27,186 nt of DNA from Betaproteobacteria bacterium. Lineage in GTDB: Bacteria; Pseudomonadota; Gammaproteobacteria; Burkholderiales; Casimicrobiaceae. A program made the position numbers and the translations under genes. The notes beneath the pieces were generated by a model, which was not told where the DNA came from, ran no database searches, and was given only the letters and a program-made list of their open reading frames with translations. The stretch lies in assembly GCA_016717855.1 (NCBI GenBank), contig JADKEV010000050.1, positions 1-27,186 of the forward strand. Direction: 5' to 3'. Position 1 is the stretch's first letter, and each line of letters begins with the position of its first letter. Positions 15,302 to 24,750 of this stretch are shown here, in pieces.

Positions 15302-16363
15302 ATGCCAACCAGCCCTCCGCTTCAATCGCGCGCTGGTGCAGCGGCCCGCCGCTGCGCCGAACTCAACGAGATTTTCACGTTGCACCGGCTGTTCCTGCTG
15401 CGTTTGCTGATATGCCTGTTCGGTGTCGCGCTCGCGGGAGCGCGGACGAGCCACGCGCAGGCGCAGAACTACCCGACGAAACCGATCAAGCTGATCGTTC
15501 CCTTTCCGCCCGGCGCCGGCACCGATGCCGTCGCGCGGCTGGTCGCGCAAAAGCTCGGCGAGCAGATGAACGGTACCCTGGTCGTCGACAACAAGACCGG
15601 GGCCGGCGGCGCGATCGGCGCCGAATTCGTCGCGCATGCGGACGCCGACGGCTACACGCTGCTGTTCGTCGCCTCGCCGTTCACGACCGTCGCGGCCGCG
15701 AGCAAGACCCCGGGCTACGATCCGGTGCAGCAATACGCGGGCGTCGCGCTGATCGCGACCGGACCGCTGGTCTACGTCTCCGGGCCGGGCGTGCCCGCGG
15801 CCTCGATGCGCGAACTCATCGCGCTGGCGAAGTCCAGGCCCGGAATGCTCAACTACGGCTCGGCGGGGACCGCGGGGATCAATCACCTGGCGCTGGAACT
15901 GCTGAACGTGCGCGCCGGGACGAAGATCGTGCACGTGCCCTACAAGGGCATCGGCCCGGCGACGATCGACCTGCTCTCGGGGCAGATCCAGCTGCTCACC
16001 GGCACCATCCCCGCCGTCCTTCCCTTCGTCACCCAGGGCAAGGTCAAGGCGCTCGCGGTCACCGGCGCGAAGCGCTCGCCGCTGCTGCCCGAGGCCCAGA
16101 CGATGCAGGAAGCGGGCGTCGCCGATTACGAGGTGTACAACTACTGGGGCATCGTCGCGCCCGCCGGCACGCCGCGCGAAATCGTCGTCCGCCTCAACGC
16201 CGAAGTCCAGAAGATGCTCGCCAACCCGGAAATCAGGGAGCGGCTGGAGAAGGACGGCGTCGAACTCACGCCCGGCGGCCCCGAAAGGATGCAGGCCTTC
16301 ATCGCCAGCGACCTCGCGGCGTGGAAGAAACTGATCGTCGACGCGAAGCTGGTGCTGGAGTAG
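15302..16363 (+). CDS. Bug-family tripartite tricarboxylate transporter receptor (TctC-like)
   Basis: Periplasmic solute-binding protein of 353 residues, of the Bordetella uptake gene family. The N-terminus has a hydrophobic signal (LFLLRLLICLFGVALAGA), cleaved after AQA near residue 54. The mature domain begins YPTKPIKLIVPFPPGAGTD. Then come the ligand-loop segments VVDNKTGAGGAIGAEFV and ADADGYTLL, plus NYGSAGTAGINHLALELL and HVPYKGIGPATIDLLSG. The C-terminus is typical. About 25 residues precede the hydrophobic core, so a later start is possible. No membrane subunits (TctA/TctB) are nearby, which is normal for orphan Bug proteins. The ligand cannot be inferred. Its last 65 bp overlap the antisense tail of the mtfA frame. 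Confidence 0.92.
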   Translation: MPTSPPLQSRAGAAARRCAELNEIFTLHRLFLLRLLICLFGVALAGARTSHAQAQNYPTKPIKLIVPFPPGAGTDAVARLVAQKLGEQMNGTLVVDNKTGAGGAIGAEFVAHADADGYTLLFVASPFTTVAAASKTPGYDPVQQYAGVALIATGPLVYVSGPGVPAASMRELIALAKSRPGMLNYGSAGTAGINHLALELLNVRAGTKIVHVPYKGIGPATIDLLSGQIQLLTGTIPAVLPFVTQGKVKALAVTGAKRSPLLPEAQTMQEAGVADYEVYNYWGIVAPAGTPREIVVRLNAEVQKMLANPEIRERLEKDGVELTPGGPERMQAFIASDLAAWKKLIVDAKLVLE

Positions 16364-17351
16364 GCAGCGCCGAGCCTAGACCATATGGACGTAGGATGGG
16401 TGGAGCGTAGCGATACCCATCATCTGCGACGACCGACCTTGTCCGGGTGTCGCCTTGATCCTGGGACCCGCGCGAGCGGCGGGCGTTGATCGACCCTCGC
16501 GATGATGGGTATCGCTGCGCTCCACCCATCCTACGAAATTCCTGCAGGACTGAAGCATCGCCGCGCGCAGCGAGGTCCTGGCCGTAGTACGCGGCGAGTT
16601 GCGCATGGTATTCGGGATAGGCGTCCCGCAGCACTTCCGGCGCGGCGAAGAAGACTTCCGAGCAGACGGCGAAGAACTCCTCCGGCGCATCCGCCGCGTA
16701 CGGGTCGATCAGCGGCGCGTCCGCTTCCGGCTCGCCCGCGGCTTCCCACGCTTCGACCCGCCGCACGAAGTCGGTGTAGGCGGCTTCCGCCACGCGCTGC
16801 CAGGCACGCGCGCTCATGCCCGGGCGCAGCCCCGGGATGCCGTCGGGGGCGCCGTTCTTCATGTCGAGCTTGTGGGCGAATTCATGGATGACCAGGTTCA
16901 TGCCGGCGGCGGAGAAGTCGCGCGAGCGCTCGACGTCGGCCCACGAAAGCAGCACCGGGCCGCCCTCCCACGCCTCGCCGGCGATCTCGTGGTCGCGGAC
17001 ATGCACGACGCCGGCCTCGTCCTCGTATTCGATGCGCGGCCGGAACTCGTCGGGATAGACGACGACGTTGCTCCACCCGGCGTAGGCGTCGGGCTCGAGA
17101 TAGAGCACGAGCACACAGGCCTGGATCGCGATCACCACCCGCATCAGCGGCGTGACGGTGAATTCCTGCGCTCCGACGATGGACTTGTCCTGCAGGAACA
17201 GCACGACCCGGTCGCGTAGCGCCTGTACTTCGTCGTCGCGATAGAGCGCCAGGAAGTCCAGCATCCCGATCGCTTCGTCCCAGAGCTCATCGGGCAGCGC
17301 GTGGGTGGCGAGGATGCGGCGGCGGCGCCAGGCGAGGAACCGTTCCCACAT
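16299..17351 (-). CDS. mtfA: MtfA-like zinc peptidase with REP-encoded C-terminal tail
   Basis: Cytosolic zinc-dependent peptidase; in E. coli MtfA binds the repressor Mlc. The zinc motif HEFAHKLDM (HExxH) is present, with a downstream Glu in EEFFAVCSEVFF. Other family segments are FLQDKSIVGAQEFTV and YPDEFRPRIEYED. Native homology ends around YYGQDLAARGDASVLQEF, residue 272. That matches the usual length of about 265. Residues 273-350 are translated from two REP copies and the DNA between them (RRMGGAQRYPS, DGYRYAPPILR) and then run antisense into the 3' end of the Bug gene. The start ATG is 2 bp after the rmuC stop. It is the last gene of an MFS-rmuC-mtfA operon. Confidence 0.9.
   Translation of the reverse strand: MWERFLAWRRRRILATHALPDELWDEAIGMLDFLALYRDDEVQALRDRVVLFLQDKSIVGAQEFTVTPLMRVVIAIQACVLVLYLEPDAYAGWSNVVVYPDEFRPRIEYEDEAGVVHVRDHEIAGEAWEGGPVLLSWADVERSRDFSAAGMNLVIHEFAHKLDMKNGAPDGIPGLRPGMSARAWQRVAEAAYTDFVRRVEAWEAAGEPEADAPLIDPYAADAPEEFFAVCSEVFFAAPEVLRDAYPEYHAQLAAYYGQDLAARGDASVLQEFRRMGGAQRYPSSRGSINARRSRGSQDQGDTRTRSVVADDGYRYAPPILRPYGLGSALPTPAPASRRRSVSSTPRGRWR
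16391..16421 (+). repeat. REP copy 10
   Basis: Full-length with one loop change (GAGCGTAGCGAT). Inverted relative to copy 11, with 82 bp between them. Confidence 0.93.
16504..16534 (-). repeat. REP copy 11
   Basis: Full-length minus-strand copy located at the point where MtfA homology ends; it is read as part of the MtfA tail. Confidence 0.95.
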
Positions 17352-17353
17352 GG

Positions 17354-18745
17354 TCAGGGCAGCGCCGGCGGACCGGCCTCCGGCGAGGGTCCCGGCCGGC
17401 TATCTGCCGCCGGGCCGGCCGCCGGATCGCCCGCGGTCGGCGGCGCCGGCTGAGCAACCGCCGGACCCGCATCGAGCGCGTCGGGCGGCAGCTCGACGCG
17501 CTCGATTTCGCGGAAGCGCGTGCTGATCTTGCGGCTGGAAATGTGCACCTGCTCGACATCCTCGTGCGCCTGCCGGATGTGCGTGGCCAGCTTGCCCATC
17601 CGCTCTTCGAAGAGCCCGAAGTCCTTCGCCAGGCGCCCGAGTTCCTGCTGGATCACATGCACCTGCTTGCGCGTCTCGACATCCTTGAGCACCGCGCGCG
17701 CAGTGTTCAGCACCGCCATCAAGGTCGTCGGGGACACGATCCACACCCGCCGCTGCTGGGCGAACGCGACCAGTTCCGGATGGTAGGCGTGGATCTCGGC
17801 GAACACGGCCTCGGCTGGCAGGAACATCACCGCGCCGTCGGCGGTCTTGCCCGGGATGATGTACTTCCGCGCGATGTCGTCGATGTGCCGCCGGACGTCG
17901 GCGCGAAAGAGCGCCTGGATGGCGTTGCGCTCGACCGGGGCGAGCGCGCTGTCCTGCAGCCGCTGGTAGTTCTCCAGCGGAAACTTGGAATCCACCGGTA
18001 CGTTGCCCGTAGGCGCGGGCAGCTTCAGCAAGCAATCGACACGCAGCAGCGGCGTCAGCTGCGCCTGGAATTCGTACGCGTCCGGCGGCAGCAGGTTGCG
18101 CACCAGGCCCTCCAGCTGCACTTCGCCGAACGCCCCGCGCGAGCGCTTGTCGCCCAGCAGTTCCTGCAGGCTCACCACGTTGGTGGTCAGCCCGTCGATC
18201 TTCTTCTGCGCCTCGTCGATCGTCGCCAGCCGCGCCATCACGCTGGCGAAGGTCTCGTTGGTCTTCCTGAAACCCTCCTCGAGCCGCTCGTTGACCTTGC
18301 CCGAGATCTGCTCCAGCCGCGTGTCGACGGTCCTGGTCATCGCGTCGGCGCGCTCGGCGAGCTGCTGGGTGATCGTGCGCAGCGTCGTCTGCAGCAACTC
18401 CTGTTCGGCGCGCGCCTGTTCGCCCATCCGCGCGAGCAGCGTCTCCCGGTTCCCGGCCAGGCTCTCCGCCAGCGCCAGTTGCAGCAGGCCGATGCGGTCG
18501 CGCTGCTTCGTGAGGCCCTCGTTCAGGTCGGCGAGCATGGCCCGGTGCTTGTCTTCCAGATCCTGCCGCGACTGCGCGAGGCCGTCGCGCAGCGCGCCGA
18601 GTAGTTCCTGCTGCCTGGCATCCAGATCCTCGCGCGACACGGCGCCGCGCCCACGCAGCCAGCCGGCAATGGCAAATACCAGCAACGCCGCCCCCACCAG
18701 CGCCAGCGCGCCGAGCGCCACCCACTGCAGCGTCGGCTCCGTCAT
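17354..18745 (-). CDS. rmuC: DNA recombination protein RmuC
   Basis: Membrane-anchored nuclease-like protein that limits inversions at short repeats. It has 463 residues. There is one N-terminal helix (about 7-29), then a long coiled coil (about 35-190). The RmuC domain contains GAFGEVQLEGLVRNLLPP, VDSKFPLENYQRL, KYIIPGKTADGAVMFLPAEAV and VSPTTLMAVLNTA. The last 35 residues are a Pro/Ala-rich tail. The start ATG overlaps the MFS stop (TGATG), and the mtfA gene follows after 2 bp. The proximity of an inversion-suppressing protein to many inverted repeats is probably chance. The assignment is secure. Confidence 0.95.
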   Translation of the reverse strand: MTEPTLQWVALGALALVGAALLVFAIAGWLRGRGAVSREDLDARQQELLGALRDGLAQSRQDLEDKHRAMLADLNEGLTKQRDRIGLLQLALAESLAGNRETLLARMGEQARAEQELLQTTLRTITQQLAERADAMTRTVDTRLEQISGKVNERLEEGFRKTNETFASVMARLATIDEAQKKIDGLTTNVVSLQELLGDKRSRGAFGEVQLEGLVRNLLPPDAYEFQAQLTPLLRVDCLLKLPAPTGNVPVDSKFPLENYQRLQDSALAPVERNAIQALFRADVRRHIDDIARKYIIPGKTADGAVMFLPAEAVFAEIHAYHPELVAFAQQRRVWIVSPTTLMAVLNTARAVLKDVETRKQVHVIQQELGRLAKDFGLFEERMGKLATHIRQAHEDVEQVHISSRKISTRFREIERVELPPDALDAGPAVAQPAPPTAGDPAAGPAADSRPGPSPEAGPPALP

Positions 18746-19986
18746 CAGGAAACCGCCTTCAGCTTTTTCGAGAGCAGGATCGCCAGCAAGGTCATGCCGG
18801 CGGCGAACCAGCCGACGTTGCCGTACCCCACCAGCTCCCCCTGCGCGTTCGTCGACAGGAACGCGCTCCCTATCATCGTCGCCAGCCCCATCGCCAACGA
18901 CTGCAGCGACGAGCTGACGGACAGGAAGCTGCCGCGCAGCCGGGGCACGGCGCTGCCGTTCATCATCGCCATCGCCGGCACGAATCGACCGGACACCAGG
19001 ACGAAGAAGAGCGTCGAGAAGGGAAGGATCCACAACAACGAGGCGCGCGGAAAATGCGTCGTGATCAGGATCGGGACCAGCGAAAGCAACGCGATGATCG
19101 TGAACATGCGCCGCTTGCCGTGGCGGTCCGCGAGCCGGCCGATCCAGCGCGAGGTGAAGAACGTCGTGCCCCCGCCCGCGAGGTAGAGCCAGGCCAGTTC
19201 GCTGTCCGTGATCCCCACGTTGGCCACCTGGTACGGGCTGATGTACGGGATGACGGTGAAGCCGCTCAGAACCAGCAGGGCGCCGAACAGGAACGAGATC
19301 TGGTGGCTGCGCACGCTCAGCATCTCGTGCAGGTTGCGCAGCGGCGAGGCGGGATCATCGAGAACGTGGCCGGTGATGTCGGGCACCACCCGCCGCGCGA
19401 GCAGCCACACGGGGATGCACAGGACCGCCAGCAGCAGGAACGGATACTGCCAGTGTCCCGCGGAGGCAATCAGGATCGCGAGCGGCACACCTAGAACAGA
19501 GGCCAGCGCGAACGCCGAGGCCACCACGCCGGTGGCCATGCCGCGCCGCTGCGGCGGGAACACGTCGCCGACGATGGACTGCACGATCGCGTTCAGCGAG
19601 CCGCCGAACGCCCCCGCGACCGACCGCGCGATCAGCAGCAGCGCATAGCCGGGCGCCAGTCCGCAGGCCAGCGTCGCCAGCGCGAACAGCGCGAAGAACG
19701 CCAGCAGCACGGTCTTGCGATTCATCCGGTCGACGAACAGCGCATTGATGAAGCCGAAGATCGCGGCGGTGAAGCTGTACGCCGAGACGAGGACGCCGAA
19801 CTCCGCCGGCGTGATCCCGTACAGGCGCATCAGCTGCGGCCCCAGCGGCATGATCAGCATGAAGTCGACGATGTGGCTGAACTGCACCGCCGAGAGCACG
19901 CCCAGCAGCCCGCGTTCCTGCCAGCGCGTCAGGTGAAAGGCATGGGCGGGCGCAGGCGCCGCGTTCGAAGCGCTCGGGTCAGGCAT
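18745..19986 (-). CDS. MFS transporter, DHA1-type
   Basis: Major facilitator protein of 413 residues with about 12 hydrophobic helices, of the drug:H+ antiporter-1 / AraJ-like layout. The loop 2-3 motif A variant is DRMNRKTVLL. The TM5-type motif is seen as GMATGVVASAFALASVLGVPLA. The second-half loop is DRHGKRRM. A soluble N-terminus of about 25 residues precedes helix 1. The ATG at 19986 is the only sensible start. The first gene of an operon with rmuC and mtfA. It is probably an efflux pump for a small organic molecule; the substrate is not predictable. A REP cluster lies just upstream, so its promoter may have been affected. Confidence 0.9.
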   Translation of the reverse strand: MPDPSASNAAPAPAHAFHLTRWQERGLLGVLSAVQFSHIVDFMLIMPLGPQLMRLYGITPAEFGVLVSAYSFTAAIFGFINALFVDRMNRKTVLLAFFALFALATLACGLAPGYALLLIARSVAGAFGGSLNAIVQSIVGDVFPPQRRGMATGVVASAFALASVLGVPLAILIASAGHWQYPFLLLAVLCIPVWLLARRVVPDITGHVLDDPASPLRNLHEMLSVRSHQISFLFGALLVLSGFTVIPYISPYQVANVGITDSELAWLYLAGGGTTFFTSRWIGRLADRHGKRRMFTIIALLSLVPILITTHFPRASLLWILPFSTLFFVLVSGRFVPAMAMMNGSAVPRLRGSFLSVSSSLQSLAMGLATMIGSAFLSTNAQGELVGYGNVGWFAAGMTLLAILLSKKLKAVS

Positions 19987-20049
19987 GGATGGGGCCAGGG
20001 CAAGGGTCGCGCAGCAGCGCCGTCACGTCACGAAGTCCCAAAATACACA

Positions 20050-20079
20050 GGCATGGGCGGGCGCGAAGCGATACCATCT
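20050..20079 (+). repeat. REP copy 12, degenerate
   Basis: GGCATGGGCGGGCGCGAAGCGATACCATC: the loop and 3' arm are recognisable in part, while the head is lost. Confidence 0.6.
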
Positions 20080-20088
20080 CACGCCGCC

Positions 20089-20119
20089 GTAGGATGGGTG
20101 GAGCGAAGCGATACCCATC
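20089..20119 (+). repeat. REP copy 13
   Basis: Full-length, with loop variant GGAGCGAAGCGAT. It lies 99 bp upstream of the decayed RAYT gene. Confidence 0.93.
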
Positions 20120-20127
20120 CAACGACC

Positions 20128-20155
20128 ATAGGATGGGGGGGGGAGCGATACCATC
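20128..20155 (+). repeat. REP copy 14, degenerate
   Basis: ATAGGATGGG, a run of extra G, then AGCGATACCATC. It is the copy nearest the RAYT remnant. Confidence 0.7.
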
Positions 20156-20218
20156 TCCGCCTATCCCCACACAGGGGACTGTCACAAGACTCGCTAGACT
20201 CTGTCTCCCAACTCTCCG

Positions 20219-20620
20219 ATGACCAACTATCGCCGCTTGGAGGGCGGCCTTTTACGTGCTGGCGCCGGTCGCTTGACCGACCGGATGACGTGTTGGGCCG
20301 CATTTCGATACGCCCAGCGCGCATCCTCAGCGGGAGGGGTGGTCTTCCGGACCACGCGCTCGGATAGCCCCGGCGATGACGACCTCGCGGGGCTGATCAA
20401 GACTTTTCCGCATGCCCGCGGGAGAGGATCGAACGGCCAGCGCGCGGCAAGGGGCGAACGCGGATCTGGCAACGGCTCCGGGCGATTCGGGACGCGGACT
20501 TCGCGCGGCATGTCGATCAGCCACTCCATCCGGTCGCTGGGCATGCCCAACGGGTCGCCACTCGTCGTTTCACCGGTATGCAGATCTGGGCCGGTTGATT
20601 GGGGGCGGCGCCGCGGGCAA
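20219..20620 (+). pseudogene. REP-associated tyrosine transposase (RAYT), decayed
   Basis: Remnant of an IS200-like Y1 transposase of the TnpA-REP group, readable only by switching frames. In order: MTNYRR at 20219; LPDHA at 20344-20358, where the HUH motif should be (family LPDHxH); PGDDDLAGLIKTF from 20369; GERG-IWQR at about 20453-20475 (family GERGIWQRRFWEH); IRDADFARHVD at 20485-20517; then HAQRVA and SSFHRYADLG. The second His of HUH is missing. The tyrosine segment after HVD (family HVDYIHxNP) is also destroyed. The 400 bp compare with about 530 for an intact gene. REP copies lie on its left and a REP scrap (20692-20712) on its right. It is surely inactive as written. Confidence 0.82.
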
Positions 20621-20691
20621 GCGGCGTCGGGTTCAGCCACTCCGGATGGCCCGCATCGGGATGCCGGCCAGCGCCGATGATGTCGAAATTT

Positions 20692-20712
20692 CCGATGGGT
20701 GTCGCCGACCCA
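20692..20712. repeat. REP scrap to the right of the RAYT remnant
   Basis: GATGGGT, 7 bases, ACCCATC: both arms of the repeat around a shortened loop. It closes the REP-RAYT block and abuts the decayed end of the HAD gene. Confidence 0.6.
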
Positions 20713-20775
20713 TCACCGCCTGGTCCACGTCGAGCGTGTGGGGGGTGCCCATCCCCAGGCGCTCGAGCGCGGCCG

Positions 20776-21431
20776 AGGCTCGAACGACGCGACCTCGGTC
20801 GCCATCGCGGGATCGGGGCACGCCGCGCCGTGGCGGTTCAGCCAGATCGCCCGCATCCGGCCTGCCGAGGTGACGCCTCCTCCCAGGAATCACCGACCAT
20901 CACCGCCTCGTCCACGCCGACGCCCAGGCGCTCGAGGGCGCTGATGAAGATCGCGGAGGGGCCGGGGCGCCGCCCCCCGGGGGACCAGGGCGCGCGGGCG
21001 GCCCCGGGGGGAACGTCGAGCAGCTTTTCATCCTGCTCGATCACGGTATTGTTGGTGACGACCGCGGTGCGCGCGTGCTGGCGGACGATCTCCATCAGGG
21101 CCACCGCGCCGGGGACGATGCGCCGGTTGCTCATGTAGGTCTGCATGTGGTCCGCCGCGATCTCTTCTGCCTCGGCGCGGTCGACCGGCGCGCCGGCGAG
21201 GTCATAGAAGTGGCGGTAGCGGATGATCCGCGACTCGTGGATGGGAATCCGGCCGACGGCGACGTCGTCGTGCATCGCCTCGAGCACCCGCTGCCATTCG
21301 GCCAGCAGGAAGTCGAAGCCCAGCGCCTGCAGCCGCGGGTCCTTGTCGTGCAGCACGCGCAACGCCGAGCGCATCGCGTGCTGATGATCGACCAGCGTGT
21401 CGTCGAGGTCGATCAGGACGGCACGGATCAT
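20776..21431 (-). pseudogene. HAD-superfamily hydrolase, frameshifted
   Basis: Cytoplasmic phosphatase-like protein, HAD subfamily IA. The start ATG is at 21431, 17 bp after typA. Motif I is LIDLDDTLVD and motif II is VTNN. Between about 20950 and 21020 the sequence is disturbed by G/C runs, and the expected Lys motif (VRKPDP) is only faintly visible. ALERLGVGVDEAVMVGDSW gives motif IV in frame. Then the frame breaks again near 20860: the following RMRAIWLNRHGAACPDPAMATEVASFEP is clear only in a shifted frame (described here by its ends RMRAIWLNRHG and EVASFEP). The uninterrupted frame ends at 20838. Either a decaying gene next to a transposase remnant or consensus errors in homopolymers. Confidence 0.8.
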
Positions 21432-21448
21432 GGCGGACTCGCCGGCAA

Positions 21449-23272
<1,824 letters not shown>

Positions 23273-23314
23273 GGATGGCTCGCGATTCTGGGTTAAGGGG
23301 CCGTTTCCGGCCGA

Positions 23315-23329
23315 TGCTGCAATGCAGCA
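23315..23329. promoter_or_regulatory. Palindrome in the typA leader
   Basis: TGCTGCA-A-TGCAGCA, a perfect 7-bp inverted repeat around one base. It lies between the typA -10 box and the start codon. It could be an operator; as an RNA hairpin the one-base loop is too tight without opening some pairs. Confidence 0.4.
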
Positions 23330-23338
23330 AAGCCAAAC

Positions 23339-23370
23339 ATTATAGCAGCCAAACCCCGGATTCCAGTCAA
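23339..23370 (-). promoter_or_regulatory. typA promoter candidate
   Basis: TATAAT (23344-23339) with TTGACT (23370-23365) upstream on the minus strand. The 20-bp spacer is longer than the usual 17. Both hexamers match well. Confidence 0.5.
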
Positions 23371-23423
23371 CTATTCGGAATTGTCAGCGATGGAGCAAGC
23401 GGATCGGACGACTCCCAAGAACC

Positions 23424-23596
23424 GTAGGATGGGTGGGCACAGCGGTCCCATCGCGTGATCGAGTCGTGGATGGGTGGCGGCGTCGCGCGGCCGAGTCGTG
23501 GGGGTGGAGCGCAGCGGGCGGTCGGAGGCGGGGCTACGCCGGCATTCGGTTTCGTTCGCCTCGCGAGTGGGTTCGCTGGCTGACGACCAATCCTAC
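23424..23596. repeat. Cluster of degenerate REP sequences
   Basis: A copy starts GTAGGATGGGTGGGCACAGC and ends CCCATC (23424-23452). Broken cores follow: GGATGGGTGG near 23468 and GGGGTGGAGCGCAGCG near 23501. An inverted end, ATCCTAC, closes the cluster at 23590-23596. No gene is seen between the typA promoter and the small protein at 23649. Confidence 0.65.
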
Positions 23597-23648
23597 GACG
23601 TCGGTTGGCGTTCAGGCGGCGCGCGCCGGGCGGGCGCAGTAGAGAACG

Positions 23649-23831
23649 TCAGCCGGGAGCCTTGATTTCGGTGACGACCACCGGTCCGGCCTCGGTGCCT
23701 CCCGCTTCACCCTCGGCGCCGGGTTCGCCCGGCTCTCCGGGCAGCGCCTTTTTCAGCTTTTTCTGTTCTTTTTTCTGTTTCTTTGCCAAGTCGCGTTGAC
23801 GTTTTGCGAATTGATAGTTTGGTTTGGCCAA
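23649..23831 (-). CDS. Small basic conserved protein
   Basis: 60-residue hypothetical protein. From a TTG start behind GGGGGAT it reads AKPNYQFAKRQRDLAKKQKK, followed by more Lys and an acidic, Gly/Glu/Pro-rich tail ending VVVTEIKAPG. Similar short Lys-rich proteins starting MAKPNYxFxKRQRELAKK are common in betaproteobacteria; function unknown. A frame extending to an ATG at 23873 would add 14 residues (MQSCSHETSGRGIK) that do not look conserved, so I prefer the TTG. The helical charged half could bind nucleic acid, but nothing proves this. Confidence 0.7.
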   Translation of the reverse strand: MAKPNYQFAKRQRDLAKKQKKEQKKLKKALPGEPGEPGAEGEAGGTEAGPVVVTEIKAPG

Positions 23832-24000
23832 TTTGATCCCCCGTCCCGATGTTTCATGTGAGCAAGACTGCAAGCGTACTCGATTTCCCGTCCGCGCGCA
23901 CCCATCCGGGGCGGTAGGATTTGAAAGCCGCCACGGATCCGGCGGTATCCGCGGCGACCGGGCGCCGCGCCGCGCGGCCCCGCGGCCGGCGGCGCCCGCC

Positions 24001-24750
24001 TCACTTGTCGCGCTTGTACGGCTCGTGCAATTCCACCGGACGCGCGGCCCTCTTGCGCATCCGTAAGTTGAGCACTTCGACGAAGACCGAGAACGCCATC
24101 GCGAAGTAGACGTAGCCCTTGGGCACGTGGTTGCCCATCCCGTCGGCGATGAGGACGACGCCGATGACCAGGAGGAACGCCAGCGCCAGCATCTTGACCG
24201 TCGGATGCGACGACACGAAGCGCCCGATGGGCCCGGCGAAGAACATCATCAGGCCGACCGACGTGATCACCGCTGCGATCATGATCGTGACGTCGCTGAC
24301 CATCCCTACGGCGGTGATGATCGAATCGAGCGAAAACACGATGTCGATGATCACGATCTGCATGATGATCTGCGTGAACGTCGCGGCGACGGCGCCGGAC
24401 GCCTCGCCTTCCGCGCCTTCGAGCAGCTGGTGGATTTCCTTGGTGCTCTTCCAGATCAGGAACAGGCCGCCCAGGATCAGGATCAGGTCCCGCCCCGAGA
24501 TCTTGAACTGCAGGACGGTGAACAGCGGCTCGGTCAGCCCGACGATCCAGGCGAGCACCAGCAGGAGCCCCACCCGCATGAACATCGCCAGGAACAGGCC
24601 GATCCGGCGCGCCAGGTCGCGCTGCGCGGGCGGCAGCTTGTCGACCAGGATGGAAATGAAAATGATGTTGTCGATGCCCAGCACCAGTTCCAGCCCGGTC
24701 AGGGTGAGAAAGGCGATCCATGCCTGGGGGTCTGACAGTAGTTCGATCAT
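24001..24750 (-). CDS. TerC-family integral membrane protein
   Basis: Membrane protein of 249 residues with about seven hydrophobic helices, related to TerC/Alx proteins linked to metal (Mn2+) export and tellurite resistance. The diagnostic acidic segments in helices are LELVLGIDNIIFISIL and IDIVFSLDSIITAVGM. A cytoplasmic loop holds STKEIHQLLEGAEGE. The C-terminus is short and basic (RMRKRAARPVELHEPYKRDK, shown by its ends). The start ATG overlaps the stop of the ATP-grasp gene by 4 bp (ATGA), so the two are translationally coupled. It is not the classical plasmid TerC of ter operons; it is shorter, like YgdQ/YoaE-type proteins. Confidence 0.9.
   Translation of the reverse strand: MIELLSDPQAWIAFLTLTGLELVLGIDNIIFISILVDKLPPAQRDLARRIGLFLAMFMRVGLLLVLAWIVGLTEPLFTVLQFKISGRDLILILGGLFLIWKSTKEIHQLLEGAEGEASGAVAATFTQIIMQIVIIDIVFSLDSIITAVGMVSDVTIMIAAVITSVGLMMFFAGPIGRFVSSHPTVKMLALAFLLVIGVVLIADGMGNHVPKGYVYFAMAFSVFVEVLNLRMRKRAARPVELHEPYKRDK

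Noticed and set aside
20227..20640. A 137-codon minus-strand ORF opposite the RAYT remnant
   Set aside because: No family motif, Arg/Pro-rich composition, and the opposite strand explains the sequence.
20219..20680. A plus-strand ORF beginning MTNYRR as an intact 153-residue gene
   Set aside because: Only the first residues and scattered segments match the RAYT family, in different frames. The open frame as such is not a functional protein.
23433..23665. Small plus-strand ORFs between typA and the small basic protein
   Set aside because: They translate degenerate REP DNA and lack ribosome sites and similarity.
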